Shown: positions 9,378 to 18,044 of the stretch, piece by piece
Position numbering within the stretch: position 1 is the stretch's first letter
How the letters are laid out: every line of letters starts with the position of its first letter
NCBI GenBank assembly: GCA_002682825.1
Contig: NOKP01000009.1
Coordinates: 1,364,001-1,428,000, forward strand
From: Neonectria sp. B-13
Lineage: Eukaryota; Ascomycota; Sordariomycetes; Hypocreales; Nectriaceae
Length of the DNA stretch: 64,000 bases
Reading direction: 5' to 3'
Made by a program: the position numbers and the translations under genes
The notes under the pieces: model-generated
The model's input: only the letters and a program-made list of their open reading frames with translations
What the model was told of the DNA's origin: nothing
Database searches by the model: none

Positions 9378-9415
9378 CCGCTCTCGCCACCGCTCTCGCC
9401 ACCGCTCTCACCACC
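9378..9415. repeat. 12-bp tandem repeat CGCCACCGCTCT
   Basis: Three perfect units and one diverged unit of CGCCACCGCTCT (last with CACC) immediately precede the decayed gene copy B. Confidence 0.8.
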
Positions 9416-9419
9416 CGCC

Positions 9420-9960
9420 CTCTTCGAGTTGGTGTTCCCAACGATAGCGCGGCGCATCGCCGAGTTTGAGGAGGCTGATACGAGTTGCGTCGAGTTCTTC
9501 CACGAAGCAGGCTGGATCCAGCTTTCGGTCACCTGTTGCCGACTCCTTGAACCTCCGCAAAGATGCAGAGAGCCATCGCGCTCGCTGTCTGCACCCCGCA
9601 GAACCCGCCTGTGCTTTCGGTCACCCGTGGAATACTGCACCTGGCTGCCAGCCACCGCGACGACTATCGGCCAGATGCCGTAGACGATGGGAGCAAATTC
9701 TGGGTTTAAAAGGCCCGTCTACGATTCGAAGCGAGCCCAGATCCAACAAGAATTCAGGTACAAGACAAGCGATAGCCCCGAAACCCTCCAGAAGCCCACC
9801 TTTGAAGAAGCCCTTGCTTCCCTCGTTTCTATAGCACAGTCGACTCTCCTAGCAAGGATACACCCGGGATGGGCTTCTATACCCCGATGAGCCAAGGCTC
9901 CCTCGTTTGGAAGAGAGAACTCCATCATGGAATCTCATGTTCCCATTTGTGTACAACATC
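9420..9960 (+). pseudogene. Decayed gene copy B of a local duplication
   Basis: The open stretch 9466-9540 encodes the FFHEAGWIQL motif, and 9687-9890 encodes YDSKRAQIQQEFRYKTSD followed by EEALASLVSIAQSTLLARI. Both blocks have diverged counterparts in copy A (8231-9150), including IQQGFKYKT and AQSTFIARPSEG. The blocks lie in different frames, so the gene is broken. Family not recognised. Confidence 0.4.
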
Positions 9961-10179
9961 GGGCATCTGCATTTTTTCTCCAGTGTGCTTCACGATTCGC
10001 TCAAGTTCATTTGCGTCTCAACCTAACCATTGTCCGTGGCACTAGATGCCGATCCAGAACTAGTAACGGTCACAGAGGGAAAGGTTCGAAGAGAGCATGT
10101 TCCCCTAAGGTTTCAAAGTCTTATCGTATAGTGTTTATTGTAAGACCTCAATCCTAAAGTATTTTAATAACCTAATATA

Positions 10180-10355
10180 ATACAGTCTTAGTTTAGAAAT
10201 CTGTCTTAGGTTATGGATTCAGTCTTAGTTTAGGATCCAGTCTTAGTTTATGGATTCAGTCTCAGTTTAGGATTTAGTCTCAGTAGGATTCAATCTTAGT
10301 TTAGGATTCAGTCTTGGTTTAGGATTCAGTCTTAGTTTAGGATTCAGTCTTAGGT
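10180..10355. repeat. 18-bp minisatellite TTTAGGATTCAGTCTTAG
   Basis: About eight to nine imperfect copies of an 18-bp unit, with occasional GGTTATGGATTCAGTC variants and one shortened unit, are present. It directly abuts the broken end of the helicase-like fragment at 10350. Confidence 0.85.
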
Positions 10356-11260
10356 AACGGCGACTCCAATTTCTCTCCGGTGCTTTGTCTGTCCCCGATT
10401 GCATCCTCGCGAGTGGTGCAGTGAGCATACCGGCACTTGGCCATCGCGCGAAATCTCTTTCGACGATGCCGCATTTCCCGAAGAACAGGACCCGGTCGGC
10501 GGCATCATATGCCTATCTTCTCTTGTCTGATTGTAAAGATAGGTGAGCCCACCGTTGAGGTTCGACTTCACCAACCAGTCGACATGTTCGACTCCCGGAC
10601 AGGCTCCTCGGAAGACAACGCTGCCTTCCCCCCCTCCTTCTCCTGCTGGAAGTGAGAAGACAGCGCCGTCTTCTTCCCGAACAGGACCGGGTCCTTCCCC
10701 GCCAGGATCGCCTGGCTCCTGGGGTCGAATGTCGACAGCACCGCCTCTCGGTGCACGCCGAAGTTGATGTTGGCCTCTGGGCCTTGGGCAGCCTGGGTAC
10801 TCTGTCCGGCTCCGTCGCCCATGTCGAAAAGCTGGTCGGCGAACCTCCTGCCGACGTCCCTGACCCATTCGTATTCAAAGGCCGCCTTATCATAGGCGAA
10901 CTCCTCCACATGGGCGGTTGCCGGCAGGAGATCCTGGGCGGGGAAGACGGTCTGGCCGTCTGGCAGTGTGGCCTGGGTCCGCATGGTCCTGCGGATCTGC
11001 AGGACCACGAGGATCCGCCGGATGACCTGAGCACTCAGGTCGCTGGACCACTGGAGGTCCCTCGCCGAGTGCTGCAGGAGATCCGGCGAGATCTCCCAGA
11101 GCCGGTGTGACTGGTCGGCGTCGTATGCTGCCTGGAGAGCGTCGAGGCCCGGGGCATCGCCGTCGTCGAGCGTGAAAAGGCCTCGGCACGTGTGCCCGTC
11201 GATGGTGTTGACCTTCTTGTATGGATCGTATGCGGGATCGTTGCAGAGGTCCGCTGGATA
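10350..11260 (-). pseudogene. SNF2-type helicase fragment, frameshifted
   Basis: On the minus strand a continuous frame from about 11245 to 10568 reads ...LFTLDDGDAPGLDALQ..., then SAQVIRRILVVLQIRRTMRT, PDGQTVFPAQDLLP and HVEEFAYDKAAFEYEW. The pattern I-RR-T, then a PDG loop, LLP and a V-x-E-x-x-x-D segment, resembles the stretch between the two RecA lobes of fungal SNF2-family helicases; this assignment is tentative. Near 10580 the coding character jumps to the next frame (HVDWLVKSNLNGGLTYLYNQ), which ends by the minisatellite. No start and no ATPase motifs I-III are present. Taken as a truncated, frameshifted relic. Confidence 0.4.
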
Positions 11261-11934
11261 TATACTATAGTTGAAAAGCCACTGAGGTAAGAGCAGTGTA
11301 TATAATGTATTCGTGATGGGGAGAAACGGACAGAGGGCGGGCGATGGGTAGTTTTATAGTCGACAAGTCAGCAACGGTTGTGGGCATGAGGGTGAAGGGA
11401 GTCAAGTGACGGCAGCAAACGCTCTGACTCACATTACTAATTGCCAATTGGAAGTTGTACAACCACCTCAAACAAAAACTTGACTGACTCACGCACAAGC
11501 GCGACCGAGATTCCATCAAACATCGTCTTGCCGAAGATTCCCTTGCAATCATCAAGCTCGTGGCAAATTCCAATCATGAGCAGCATAACAGTTGACCGCC
11601 TGTCAACGCCTGACGTCATGCCCATGTCTAAAAGATTACAACATTGATATTATTTCTGTACTACCGCATATCTGGTAACTCGTGGCATGTGCTTTCTTGA
11701 ACCCCAATTGTTTTCGATACTCAAGGTTTCCGGAACACCATCTGAAACATGCCTATCCGCGCGTTGACCTCGCCATCCTCCAACCTTTTGTCCGTTACTC
11801 TGGGCGTGGCTTCCGGAGCTCCTGCATGGTCTCTCTAAGCCCAGTGAGTCATTGAGATATGTTCCACTCAAGGATTTCAATAAAGGGAACGTCCTTTCCC
11901 GATAGCAGCTCCTGGGGCCAAACCAGCAGATCCG
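11261..11934 (-). other. No confident gene; possible decayed continuation
   Basis: Minus-strand frames at 11650-11880 and just below the TAG at 11936 have some protein character (ADLLVWPQELLSGKDVPF after the stop). Stops and frame changes follow quickly. No RNA gene or mobile element is seen. Confidence 0.3.
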
Positions 11935-11935
11935 C

Positions 11936-12241
11936 CTAACACATTAAAACAAGCATTTCGTCGACGGGCTTGTGGGCGTCATTGTCCGGAACCAGTCGCA
12001 GGACAAGCTTGCGATGGGCACCCACCAACTTTTCAACCACCTCCACGCTATTTCCGACGTATCGAGACAGTTGTCCCTTGCCGTTTTCCCAGCAGTGGTT
12101 CCAATTTCGGTCTGCTGAAAACGGTATCTCGAAAGGCCCATATCGATCGGTCGGGAACGCGGTGGCGGAGTGCACTGGGCATGGGTAGCCTGGCATATGC
12201 TTCCTCCAGATATCCATGATGGAAACCCGGGGACTGGCCAT
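11936..12241 (-). CDS. Small hypothetical protein, probably truncated
   Basis: ATG at 12241 gives 101 residues starting MASPRVSIMDIWRKHMPGYP, with DRNWNHCWENGKGQL in the middle and NSVEVVEKLVGAHRKLVLRL near the end. It stops at TAG 11936-11938. The frame stays protein-like for another 31 codons beyond the TAG, so the stop may be a CAG to TAG change. The leader (CATTCACATTCATTCC) is the CA-rich type shared by the island family. No domain recognised. Confidence 0.4.
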   Translation of the reverse strand: MASPRVSIMDIWRKHMPGYPCPVHSATAFPTDRYGPFEIPFSADRNWNHCWENGKGQLSRYVGNSVEVVEKLVGAHRKLVLRLVPDNDAHKPVDEMLVLMC

Positions 12242-13040
12242 TTTTGCGCGTAGGTGTATATTTGTAGGAATGAATGTGAATGTGAAGATGCGTGAGAAGA
12301 GTTGCTGGTCGCACTCCTCCTTTAGCTTCACTTTGCTCTCAATTCCACTCCCTCTCTCTTACGTCACCTAATATACAACGGCCAGCACTGAGCCGGTCTG
12401 GATCATGTCCGTCCAGATCCTTGAGAGCACGCGAAGGGCGCCCTGTCACCCAGATCAAGCTCTTCCAGGGCAGGAGGTTGAGATACTTGAAATGAATGTT
12501 AGGGTTAGGGGGATATATATAGATAGAAAGGTAGTGGTTATAAAACATTAGTACGATTGGAGAGGCGGACACTGAGCATGGGCAATGCGAGGTTGTATGG
12601 ACGAAAGAAACCGGGGACGGCTGTGGAAGTGTGAATGACAGTAGCAAACGCGTAGTCTGTCACGTAGCTGGCACTCATGACTAATAGTTGATGTTTGCCA
12701 GGCAAACTACCTCACTTCCACTTCCACTGTCTCGTCGTTTCACACATACAAACACACACACACTAACCACACTTCACAGTCACACTTCTCGGAGGGCAAA
12801 GTCAATGCAAGGTGCATGCTCGAACCAGCAAACACTTGCAAGTGTCAACACCTGCTAACACCGCGAAGAGATTTTCACCAAGCGCCAACAAATAAACAAG
12901 TAGGCGCTTTAGCACTGACATTCTCGCTCTCGCAAGCTCACTGTTATATCTCACTCTCCCACACATTCACATTCACACTCACACGCACACACACACATAC
13001 ATACACACACAGACTCTTCCTCCGTGCCAACATCTCTAAG
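12242..13040. other. Intergenic; CA-rich leader of the 13041 copy
   Basis: No gene is supported here. The last 100 bases (12955-13020) are CA-rich (ACACATTCACATTCACACTC followed by ACACACACATACATACAC), like the leaders of the genes at 974 and 14818. Two TTAGGG units occur at 12499-12510. Confidence 0.5.
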
Positions 13041-14062
13041 ATGAATCAGGAAACCGGATCGAGTTCCAACCGGCAGCAGGGACCCCCTCAGCAGGGTGGA
13101 GGAATCCAGTGCTAGGATGTGGTAATGGGCGGACAGGGGGATGCCATGGCCTCTGGAGACATCGGCAAGCAGAAGTACAACCTTTGGGCCAGGCTTGAAT
13201 ATATGTATGATGCTATCGACAGTGTCATAGAGAATGCCAGGCCTTAGCCTGGTTCGTTAGTGGATATCTTGATACACTTCCGTCCTTAGACGGTGGTAAT
13301 GATGAATGATGCAAGGCTTGGTCAACTCCGAGGTCCTGTTCGTCCTGTGAGAAGATAGGGAGTGAACGACACTCCTGCAGGTTCCGCTTCTGCGATTCCC
13401 GCAGTTGCTGCAGCTCCTCCCGCTCCTCCAGCCGCCAAGGCGCAGGTTTCCGAGCTCAGGCTTAACAAGTACACTGACTTTGTGTACAAGGAGGTTGAAG
13501 TGCCTGGGCCACAACCGGACTTTACGCCAGCAGCGCCTCCCAGTGGTCCTCAGGCCATACAGAACCAGGGCTACAGCCAGCCCTAGAACGCGCCCAACCG
13601 GGCCTTCTAGGGCGTGGGTCTTCCGTCTGCGCAGTTGGGTCAGTCTGGAGCGAGCTTTGCTCCCTAGAACTACCAAGGTGGAGGTCATGGGCGTAGTGGA
13701 GGAGGATATGGCGGTGGTCATAGATCTGGCAATCACCGATCCGACCAAGGTCATGGTTATGGCAGTGGTCGTGGATCTGGCCAAGGCCGTGGTCAGGGTA
13801 CCGGCACTGGCGTTCCCTTGGCAGATCAGGTCACGGAGGCTCAGCCTCACCAGCAGGCTGATCAATCTGATGAGCCTGCTCGGAAGAGGAACAAGTCTGA
13901 GGGCCGACAGGCGAGGGACGCCGAACGGCAGAGGAAGAGGAGGGCTCTCAAGCGCTCTTCGCGGTCCGGCCAGCAGTAACCTCAGCAGCAACCCCAGCAG
14001 CAGGTCCGTGGCCGAGGACGAGGACGAGGGCGAGGACGATGACGAGGGCGAGGACGATGACG
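13041..14062 (+). pseudogene. Island-family RGG gene riddled with Gln-to-stop changes
   Basis: One frame from ATG 13041 keeps coding sense for about 330 codons. It is cut by TAG at 13113, 13245, 13287, 13356, 13584, 13608 and 13665 and by TAA at 13977. TGA at 14040 and 14055 then falls inside an RGR/DED repeat. Each TAG/TAA fits a former CAG/CAA in a Gln-rich context (SQP-stop-NAP, FAP-stop-NYQ, GQQ-stop-PQQQ), exactly the CpA to TpA change of RIP. The start MNQETGS matches MNQKTGS of the 1-974 gene. The middle (HRSDQGHGYGSG, IQNQGYSQP) matches the 1791 gene. The C-terminus has a basic KRNKSEGRQARDAERQRKRR stretch and an RG-repeat, with an Asp/Glu tail in another frame. No frameshift is needed, so the damage is substitutional. 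Confidence 0.7.
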
Positions 14063-14223
14063 AGGACGAGGGCGAGGACTTCACCTCTTACTGAGCGCTC
14101 GCTGGGAATCCCGCTGGCTAATGGACGGTTGAAGAAATTGAAGTGGATGTATGGATACTGGCAATTCCTCGCATTTGTTGAAGTGTTCTCTCAAGTGCAT
14201 GTGTGGCGTAGATGTCGAATTTA

Positions 14224-14379
14224 TCATGCCCCGACCTTGGCCCGAATGGCCGCAGTGTTCCGATTAACCATGTCCTGATCAAGAAACTCCTCGCGGCGGA
14301 CCTCACCCACATGGACAAGGTTCTTCTTTGCCTGATTGACGAGCTTCGAACGCAACATGTGGTCGATTGGGGCAGGCAT
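14224..14379 (-). pseudogene. Truncated inverted copy of the 14818 gene N-terminus
   Basis: A 51-residue frame from ATG 14379 includes LVHVGEVRREEFLDQDMVNR and AAIRAK. It aligns with PVHVDPSKIRRADFLDQEMV and KAIQAK of the 14818 protein and stops at TGA 14224. A CA-rich leader (ACACCCACATCCACTTTC) lies upstream. It stands head-to-head with 14818. Either a short protein or, more likely, a truncated duplicate. Confidence 0.5.
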
Positions 14380-14697
14380 TCCGATCGTGCGTGCGAGAAA
14401 GAGAGATGGAATGTGTGCGATTGTGGTATGGATGAGAGAAAGTGGATGTGGGTGTTTGTTCATGTGTTCGTGCATCCGTTCGTGTATGAGAATGCGAACG
14501 TATAGAGAAAGGTGAGAGTTGATGGATAAGGTGAAAATAGGGAGAGGCTGCAGAAGTGGGCAAAGCAAAGTTGAGGTAATCTGACCGACAACCGTTGACA
14601 GCTGTCAGCAACTGAAAGCGTTTTCGTCGCATTGCTGGGCCAAAATCACAAATGGCAGTACACAAACAGCTTTATACCGCCCATATTCTCACATCCA

Positions 14698-14790
14698 CAA
14701 ACTCACCTTCGCAAACTCCTCGCAAACTCACCTTCACAAACTCACCCTCACAAACTCACCCTCACAAACTCACCCTCACTCCAACTTATT
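14698..14790 (+). repeat. ACAAACTCACCCTC tandem repeat in 5' leader
   Basis: Five to six 13-15 bp units of the type CACAAACTCACCCT form the leader of the gene at 14818, ending 28 bases before its ATG. It is the longest example of the CA-rich leaders shared in this island. Confidence 0.75.
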
Positions 14791-14817
14791 TACAACCACA
14801 CTTCACACTCAGACATA

Positions 14818-15756
14818 ATGGGTGTCACAATCGAGCACGACGAGTTTTATGCAATCCTCGCAGAGGCGATGGAGAAGCCTGTCCATGTGGACCCGAGCAA
14901 GATCCGTCGAGCGGACTTTCTAGACCAGGAGATGGTCGGCCAAGTCACCAAAGCGATCCAAGCGAAGAAAGACAAGGACACCCGGCTTGAGGTCCTTGAC
15001 ATCCTTGCCGGGGAGTTCATCCTGGCCGTCTACAAGGAAGAAAGTAGACAGATGGTCAAGGGCCAACGGTTCATCCAGTGGTGCACAGAGAAGAAGCTCT
15101 GCGAGGAGTTTGGCGTCGACTTTGACGTCGAGCAGCCTGATCCGACTGAGGCCCCTGCCGATATGGCCTTGTCCACCATGTACAATGAGTGGGTACAGGC
15201 GCGAAAGGAAGAACAGTTTGCACGGGACGCAGCCCGAGTTCAGGAGATGCTTGCCTCCGGACGTGGTCGTGGTCGAGGTCGTAGTGATGGACCCCCTCCA
15301 CCGGCTTGGCTTCCCCCATCGGCCAAGACTCCTGCTGCTTCTGCACCCGCTGCACCAAAGCGACAACACGAAACTCAGGACGTCGGTGGCTCCGAGGGAA
15401 AGAAGCGAAAGACCCAGCTCGAAGAGCAATTCTGGACCGGGACGATCGATGAGATCACCGAATCTGTTCGCCGTATTCCCGTCGCCCGTGACTGCGCGGT
15501 TCCTGCAAAGGAACTCCTTCACCGGATGTTGGATGTTGTCACAGACAGCGCCCAATTCAATTCAATCTCCCGTGTCCTTAGCTGGGGAAACGTCTCAGAG
15601 TGGTACTGCTTGACATATGTCATGCGTACGCAGTCTCTGGGCCGGGCGCTGTCAGAAACGGCATGCCCACAACACGAGGAAGGCGGCTGCCTGCAGGTAC
15701 AGATCGTGAAAGAGGGCCACCGTCAGGTTTTGGATTTCCGGGTGACTCCGTCCTAG
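14818..15756 (+). CDS. Island-family protein with RG box, hypothetical
   Basis: Intact 312-residue protein without introns. The N-terminus has the family helix motif (EFYAILAEAMEKPVHVDPSK, residues about 9-28) followed by a charged helical region. Residues about 125-145 are coiled-coil-like (QARKEEQFARDAARVQEML) and lead into an RGRGRGR box at about 148-155. A Pro/Ala linker and a basic GKKRKTQ stretch (about 198, NLS-like) follow. The last 110 residues look like a folded domain (ELLHRMLDVVTDSAQF, VSEWYCLTYVMRTQ, CPQHEEGGC). The final codons lie in a 148-bp tandem duplication. ATG 14818 follows CAGACATA; longer upstream reading passes into the leader repeat. Nuclear role is inferred only. Family not recognised. 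Confidence 0.6.
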   Translation: MGVTIEHDEFYAILAEAMEKPVHVDPSKIRRADFLDQEMVGQVTKAIQAKKDKDTRLEVLDILAGEFILAVYKEESRQMVKGQRFIQWCTEKKLCEEFGVDFDVEQPDPTEAPADMALSTMYNEWVQARKEEQFARDAARVQEMLASGRGRGRGRSDGPPPPAWLPPSAKTPAASAPAAPKRQHETQDVGGSEGKKRKTQLEEQFWTGTIDEITESVRRIPVARDCAVPAKELLHRMLDVVTDSAQFNSISRVLSWGNVSEWYCLTYVMRTQSLGRALSETACPQHEEGGCLQVQIVKEGHRQVLDFRVTPS

Positions 15757-16022
15757 AGGACGTGGTAGTTCAACCGAACCAGACAGTGGTAATTCTCTGG
15801 GCTACCGACAACGCGAGCGGACGGGATACGTTAGTGGTGGGAGACGAATATAATTGCTGGCATGACCACTTCCTCGTTTGGATTTCCGGGTGACTCCGTC
15901 TCAGACGTAGCAGTTCAACCGAACCAGACAGTGGTAGTTCTCCGGGCTATCGACATGAGCGGACGGGTACGTTAGATGGTGGGAGACGAAATACAATTGC
16001 TTGCATGAACAACCTTCCTCGT
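15728..16022. repeat. 148-bp tandem duplication at the gene's 3' end
   Basis: Two copies start with TTTGGATTTCCGGGTGACTC at about 15728 and 15876. They share CAGTTCAACCGAACCAGACA or its close variant, CGAGCGGACGGG and GGTGGGAGACGAA. The first copy contains the last residues and the stop of the 14818 gene; the second is non-coding. Confidence 0.8.
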
Positions 16023-16072
16023 GACCGTGTCATTTATTCTATACGTAGAACAGGTCGAGACTCAACTAAGAC

Positions 16073-17617
16073 TCACCTAATCAATCCCACATCAATCCCA
16101 CACCCCCCCGTCCAACTCTCCATGGTCATGCCCGACCGGAAATGCGAAGCAATGTGATCCATCCGCTCATCCCAGCTCTCCAACGCCGCCTGGCAGAAGC
16201 CGCAGCGGCTGCGCACCGCGTCTTGCCGGTGCTGCAGCAGGCTCAGATCCGGCTTGAAGCCGTCCCACTTGCGACAGCGATGGAACTTGTGCAGGTGCTG
16301 CCACAGATGGTCCTTGCGGGTGAACTTGCGCTCCGACACGGGTCGCTCGGCGCAGGCGTCGAACTCGTGCGATTGGATGTGGTCGTCGGTTGGCGAGACT
16401 TGGCCGCAGAAGACGCACTGGGGGTTGCTCTCGTTGACGCACCAGACGAGGTAGGATTGGTCCGAGGGCACCGGCGTCGAGCAGATCCAGGAGTCGAGGC
16501 CCGGGAGGTGAATCGATCGCTCGTGGCGGACCCAGTCGTACTTTTTCTTGTAGCTCTGGCGGCAAAAGGTACACTGGAAGGCCTGGAAAGCCAGCTTCGA
16601 CGGCCGGTCGCTGGTCGAGGCGGAACGCGATCGGAACGGCTCGACGGACCGATGCGAGTAGCAGGACGACGCAGAGTTGGACGACAGTTCGTACCCGGGC
16701 GGGTAGAACAAAGACTCCGCACTCGCGGAGGAGGCAGGGCGATCCAGAAAGACGTCGTAGTTTTCGGAACGACTGCTGGAGCGGGTGGAGAGGGCACTCT
16801 CGATGGCAGACGCCGAGGCCGGGTCCTCCTCCGGTGGCGAGCTCCGCCATCGTTCCATGGGCGACATGCCCATCTGATACGGCATCGGGGATCCTTGGCG
16901 AAACACGCGGTTGCCCTGGTTGCTCTGCGTGTGGGCGGACAGCCGATGGCGACGGCGCGAGTTGGCGAACCAGTTGATGACCTGGCTCTTGCTCAGGCCG
17001 GACTGCTGCACGAGGTCCGCCTTGTCCTCCTCGGACGGGTACGGATGGTCGAGGTGCGTGGCGAACCAGTTCCTCAGCACGCGCGTCTTGCGGACCGACC
17101 GCGTGTTGGTCCGCTTGCTGGACAGCGCCGAGGGTTCCGGCTGCGATCCGAGCGGCAGGACGCTCCCCTCGCTGACGCCGTGGAGACGGCCGATGACGGG
17201 CATGGACGTCTCAAAGTAGGAGTGGTCGCGCTTCTCCCGGCCGGAGAGGCTGCATTCCCGGAACAGCGCGACGCAGCTGGAGCACGACTTGGTGGGGTTG
17301 GGGTTGACGGCCGTGGTGTGGAGGATGAGGCATTGCAGGCGGCGACGACGGCAATGCGTGCAGGGCGCGGAGGGTCGATGGGCGCCGTTCTTGATGAAGA
17401 ACTCGTCGATGGCCGTCGCGGGATTCTGCGGCTCCAAGGGCTGGTCCAGGAAGGAAAAGTCGACATCGTGGGCGGCGGCGGCGTCAAAGTTGGCCTGCCA
17501 GTCGATGGGAGTGTCGATGCCTGCGGCCAATTCACTCAGGTCGGCATCTTCAAAGGGGACGGCCATGGCGGAGTCGCCGCCGACGGAGAACAAGAGGTCA
17601 TCCAGCGAGAGATCCAT
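16073..17617 (-). CDS. Homeobox (TALE/KN) plus C2H2 transcription factor
   Basis: Single-exon 514-residue nuclear regulator. Residues 175-226 form a TALE-type homeodomain (HPYPSEEDKADLVQQSGL, VINWFANSRRRHR) with the invariant WFxNxRRR helix 3. Residues about 358-500 hold C2H2-type fingers (CTFCRQSYKKKYDWVRHERS with H downstream; FTRKDHLWQHLHKFH; CGFCQAALESWDERMDHIASH). Residues 86-122 show two CX2CX6C half-clusters separated by 15 residues (CTHCRRRRLQC, CSSCVALFREC), which is Zn2Cys6-like spacing. The N-terminal 60 residues are acidic (possible activation region). Homeobox/C2H2 fusions are a known fungal regulator family; targets cannot be told from sequence. The start MDLSLDDLLF at 17617 gives the full family architecture. 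It marks the end of the accessory island. Confidence 0.85.
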   Translation of the reverse strand: MDLSLDDLLFSVGGDSAMAVPFEDADLSELAAGIDTPIDWQANFDAAAAHDVDFSFLDQPLEPQNPATAIDEFFIKNGAHRPSAPCTHCRRRRLQCLILHTTAVNPNPTKSCSSCVALFRECSLSGREKRDHSYFETSMPVIGRLHGVSEGSVLPLGSQPEPSALSSKRTNTRSVRKTRVLRNWFATHLDHPYPSEEDKADLVQQSGLSKSQVINWFANSRRRHRLSAHTQSNQGNRVFRQGSPMPYQMGMSPMERWRSSPPEEDPASASAIESALSTRSSSRSENYDVFLDRPASSASAESLFYPPGYELSSNSASSCYSHRSVEPFRSRSASTSDRPSKLAFQAFQCTFCRQSYKKKYDWVRHERSIHLPGLDSWICSTPVPSDQSYLVWCVNESNPQCVFCGQVSPTDDHIQSHEFDACAERPVSERKFTRKDHLWQHLHKFHRCRKWDGFKPDLSLLQHRQDAVRSRCGFCQAALESWDERMDHIASHFRSGMTMESWTGGCGIDVGLIR

Positions 17618-18044
17618 GATACGGTAAGCGTTACTGGCGGCTCAAGCTGGTCAGGGTTGGTCCAAGGCTCATCAAGCTGGTCAAAAGCTGGTCCAATGTG
17701 CTGATTACGGCGTCGCGACCGGCGTGACTGTTTTTCGGCTTAGTCACTTCACGATCCAATCGGCGAGTCAACCACGGATAGAAGAGGAATAGTCGCATTC
17801 CGCGGATTGATCTCATCTTCGGTAAGTGTCACAGGTTGTGGATCAATGTCATGTTCGCAGAAGGCGCATCACCACGTGTATAATGTGAGCGAGAAATATG
17901 TTTCTTTGGTTCAAAGAATCCTGTAACACAAGCATCCATTCTACCAAGCGTCCTGTTACTTAAGAATCTAAACATCCATCCTGTTACTTAAGAATCTAAA
18001 CATCCTAAACTTCAAAGAATCACCATCCTAAACTTCAATCTACC
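17618..18044. other. Divergent promoter region
   Basis: This lies between the minus-strand homeobox gene and the plus-strand lyase gene. It contains a short direct repeat, CCTGTTACTTAAGAATCTAA (about 17950-17970 and 17974-17994), and the related TCCTAAACTTCAA unit twice just before the ATG at 18045. No gene. Confidence 0.6.

Noticed and set aside
12495..12515. Two telomere-type TTAGGG units.
   Set aside because: Two units are too few to claim an interstitial telomere or a nearby chromosome end.
13041..14062. Possible stop-codon reassignment (TAG/TAA read as Gln).
   Set aside because: Other intact genes in the window end at ordinary TAG, TAA and TGA codons, so a changed code is not tenable; RIP explains the pattern.
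14039..14100. Asp/Glu-rich tail in the second frame as the true C-terminus of the 13041 gene.
   Set aside because: Possible, because related copies also show acidic ends, but the long frame continues as an RG repeat and the switch would need a frameshift; left undecided.
16142..17704. A 520-codon open frame on the plus strand opposite the homeobox gene.
   Set aside because: It is the GC-rich antisense shadow of a gene with clear homeodomain and finger motifs; its own product is Arg/Val/Gly filler without domains.
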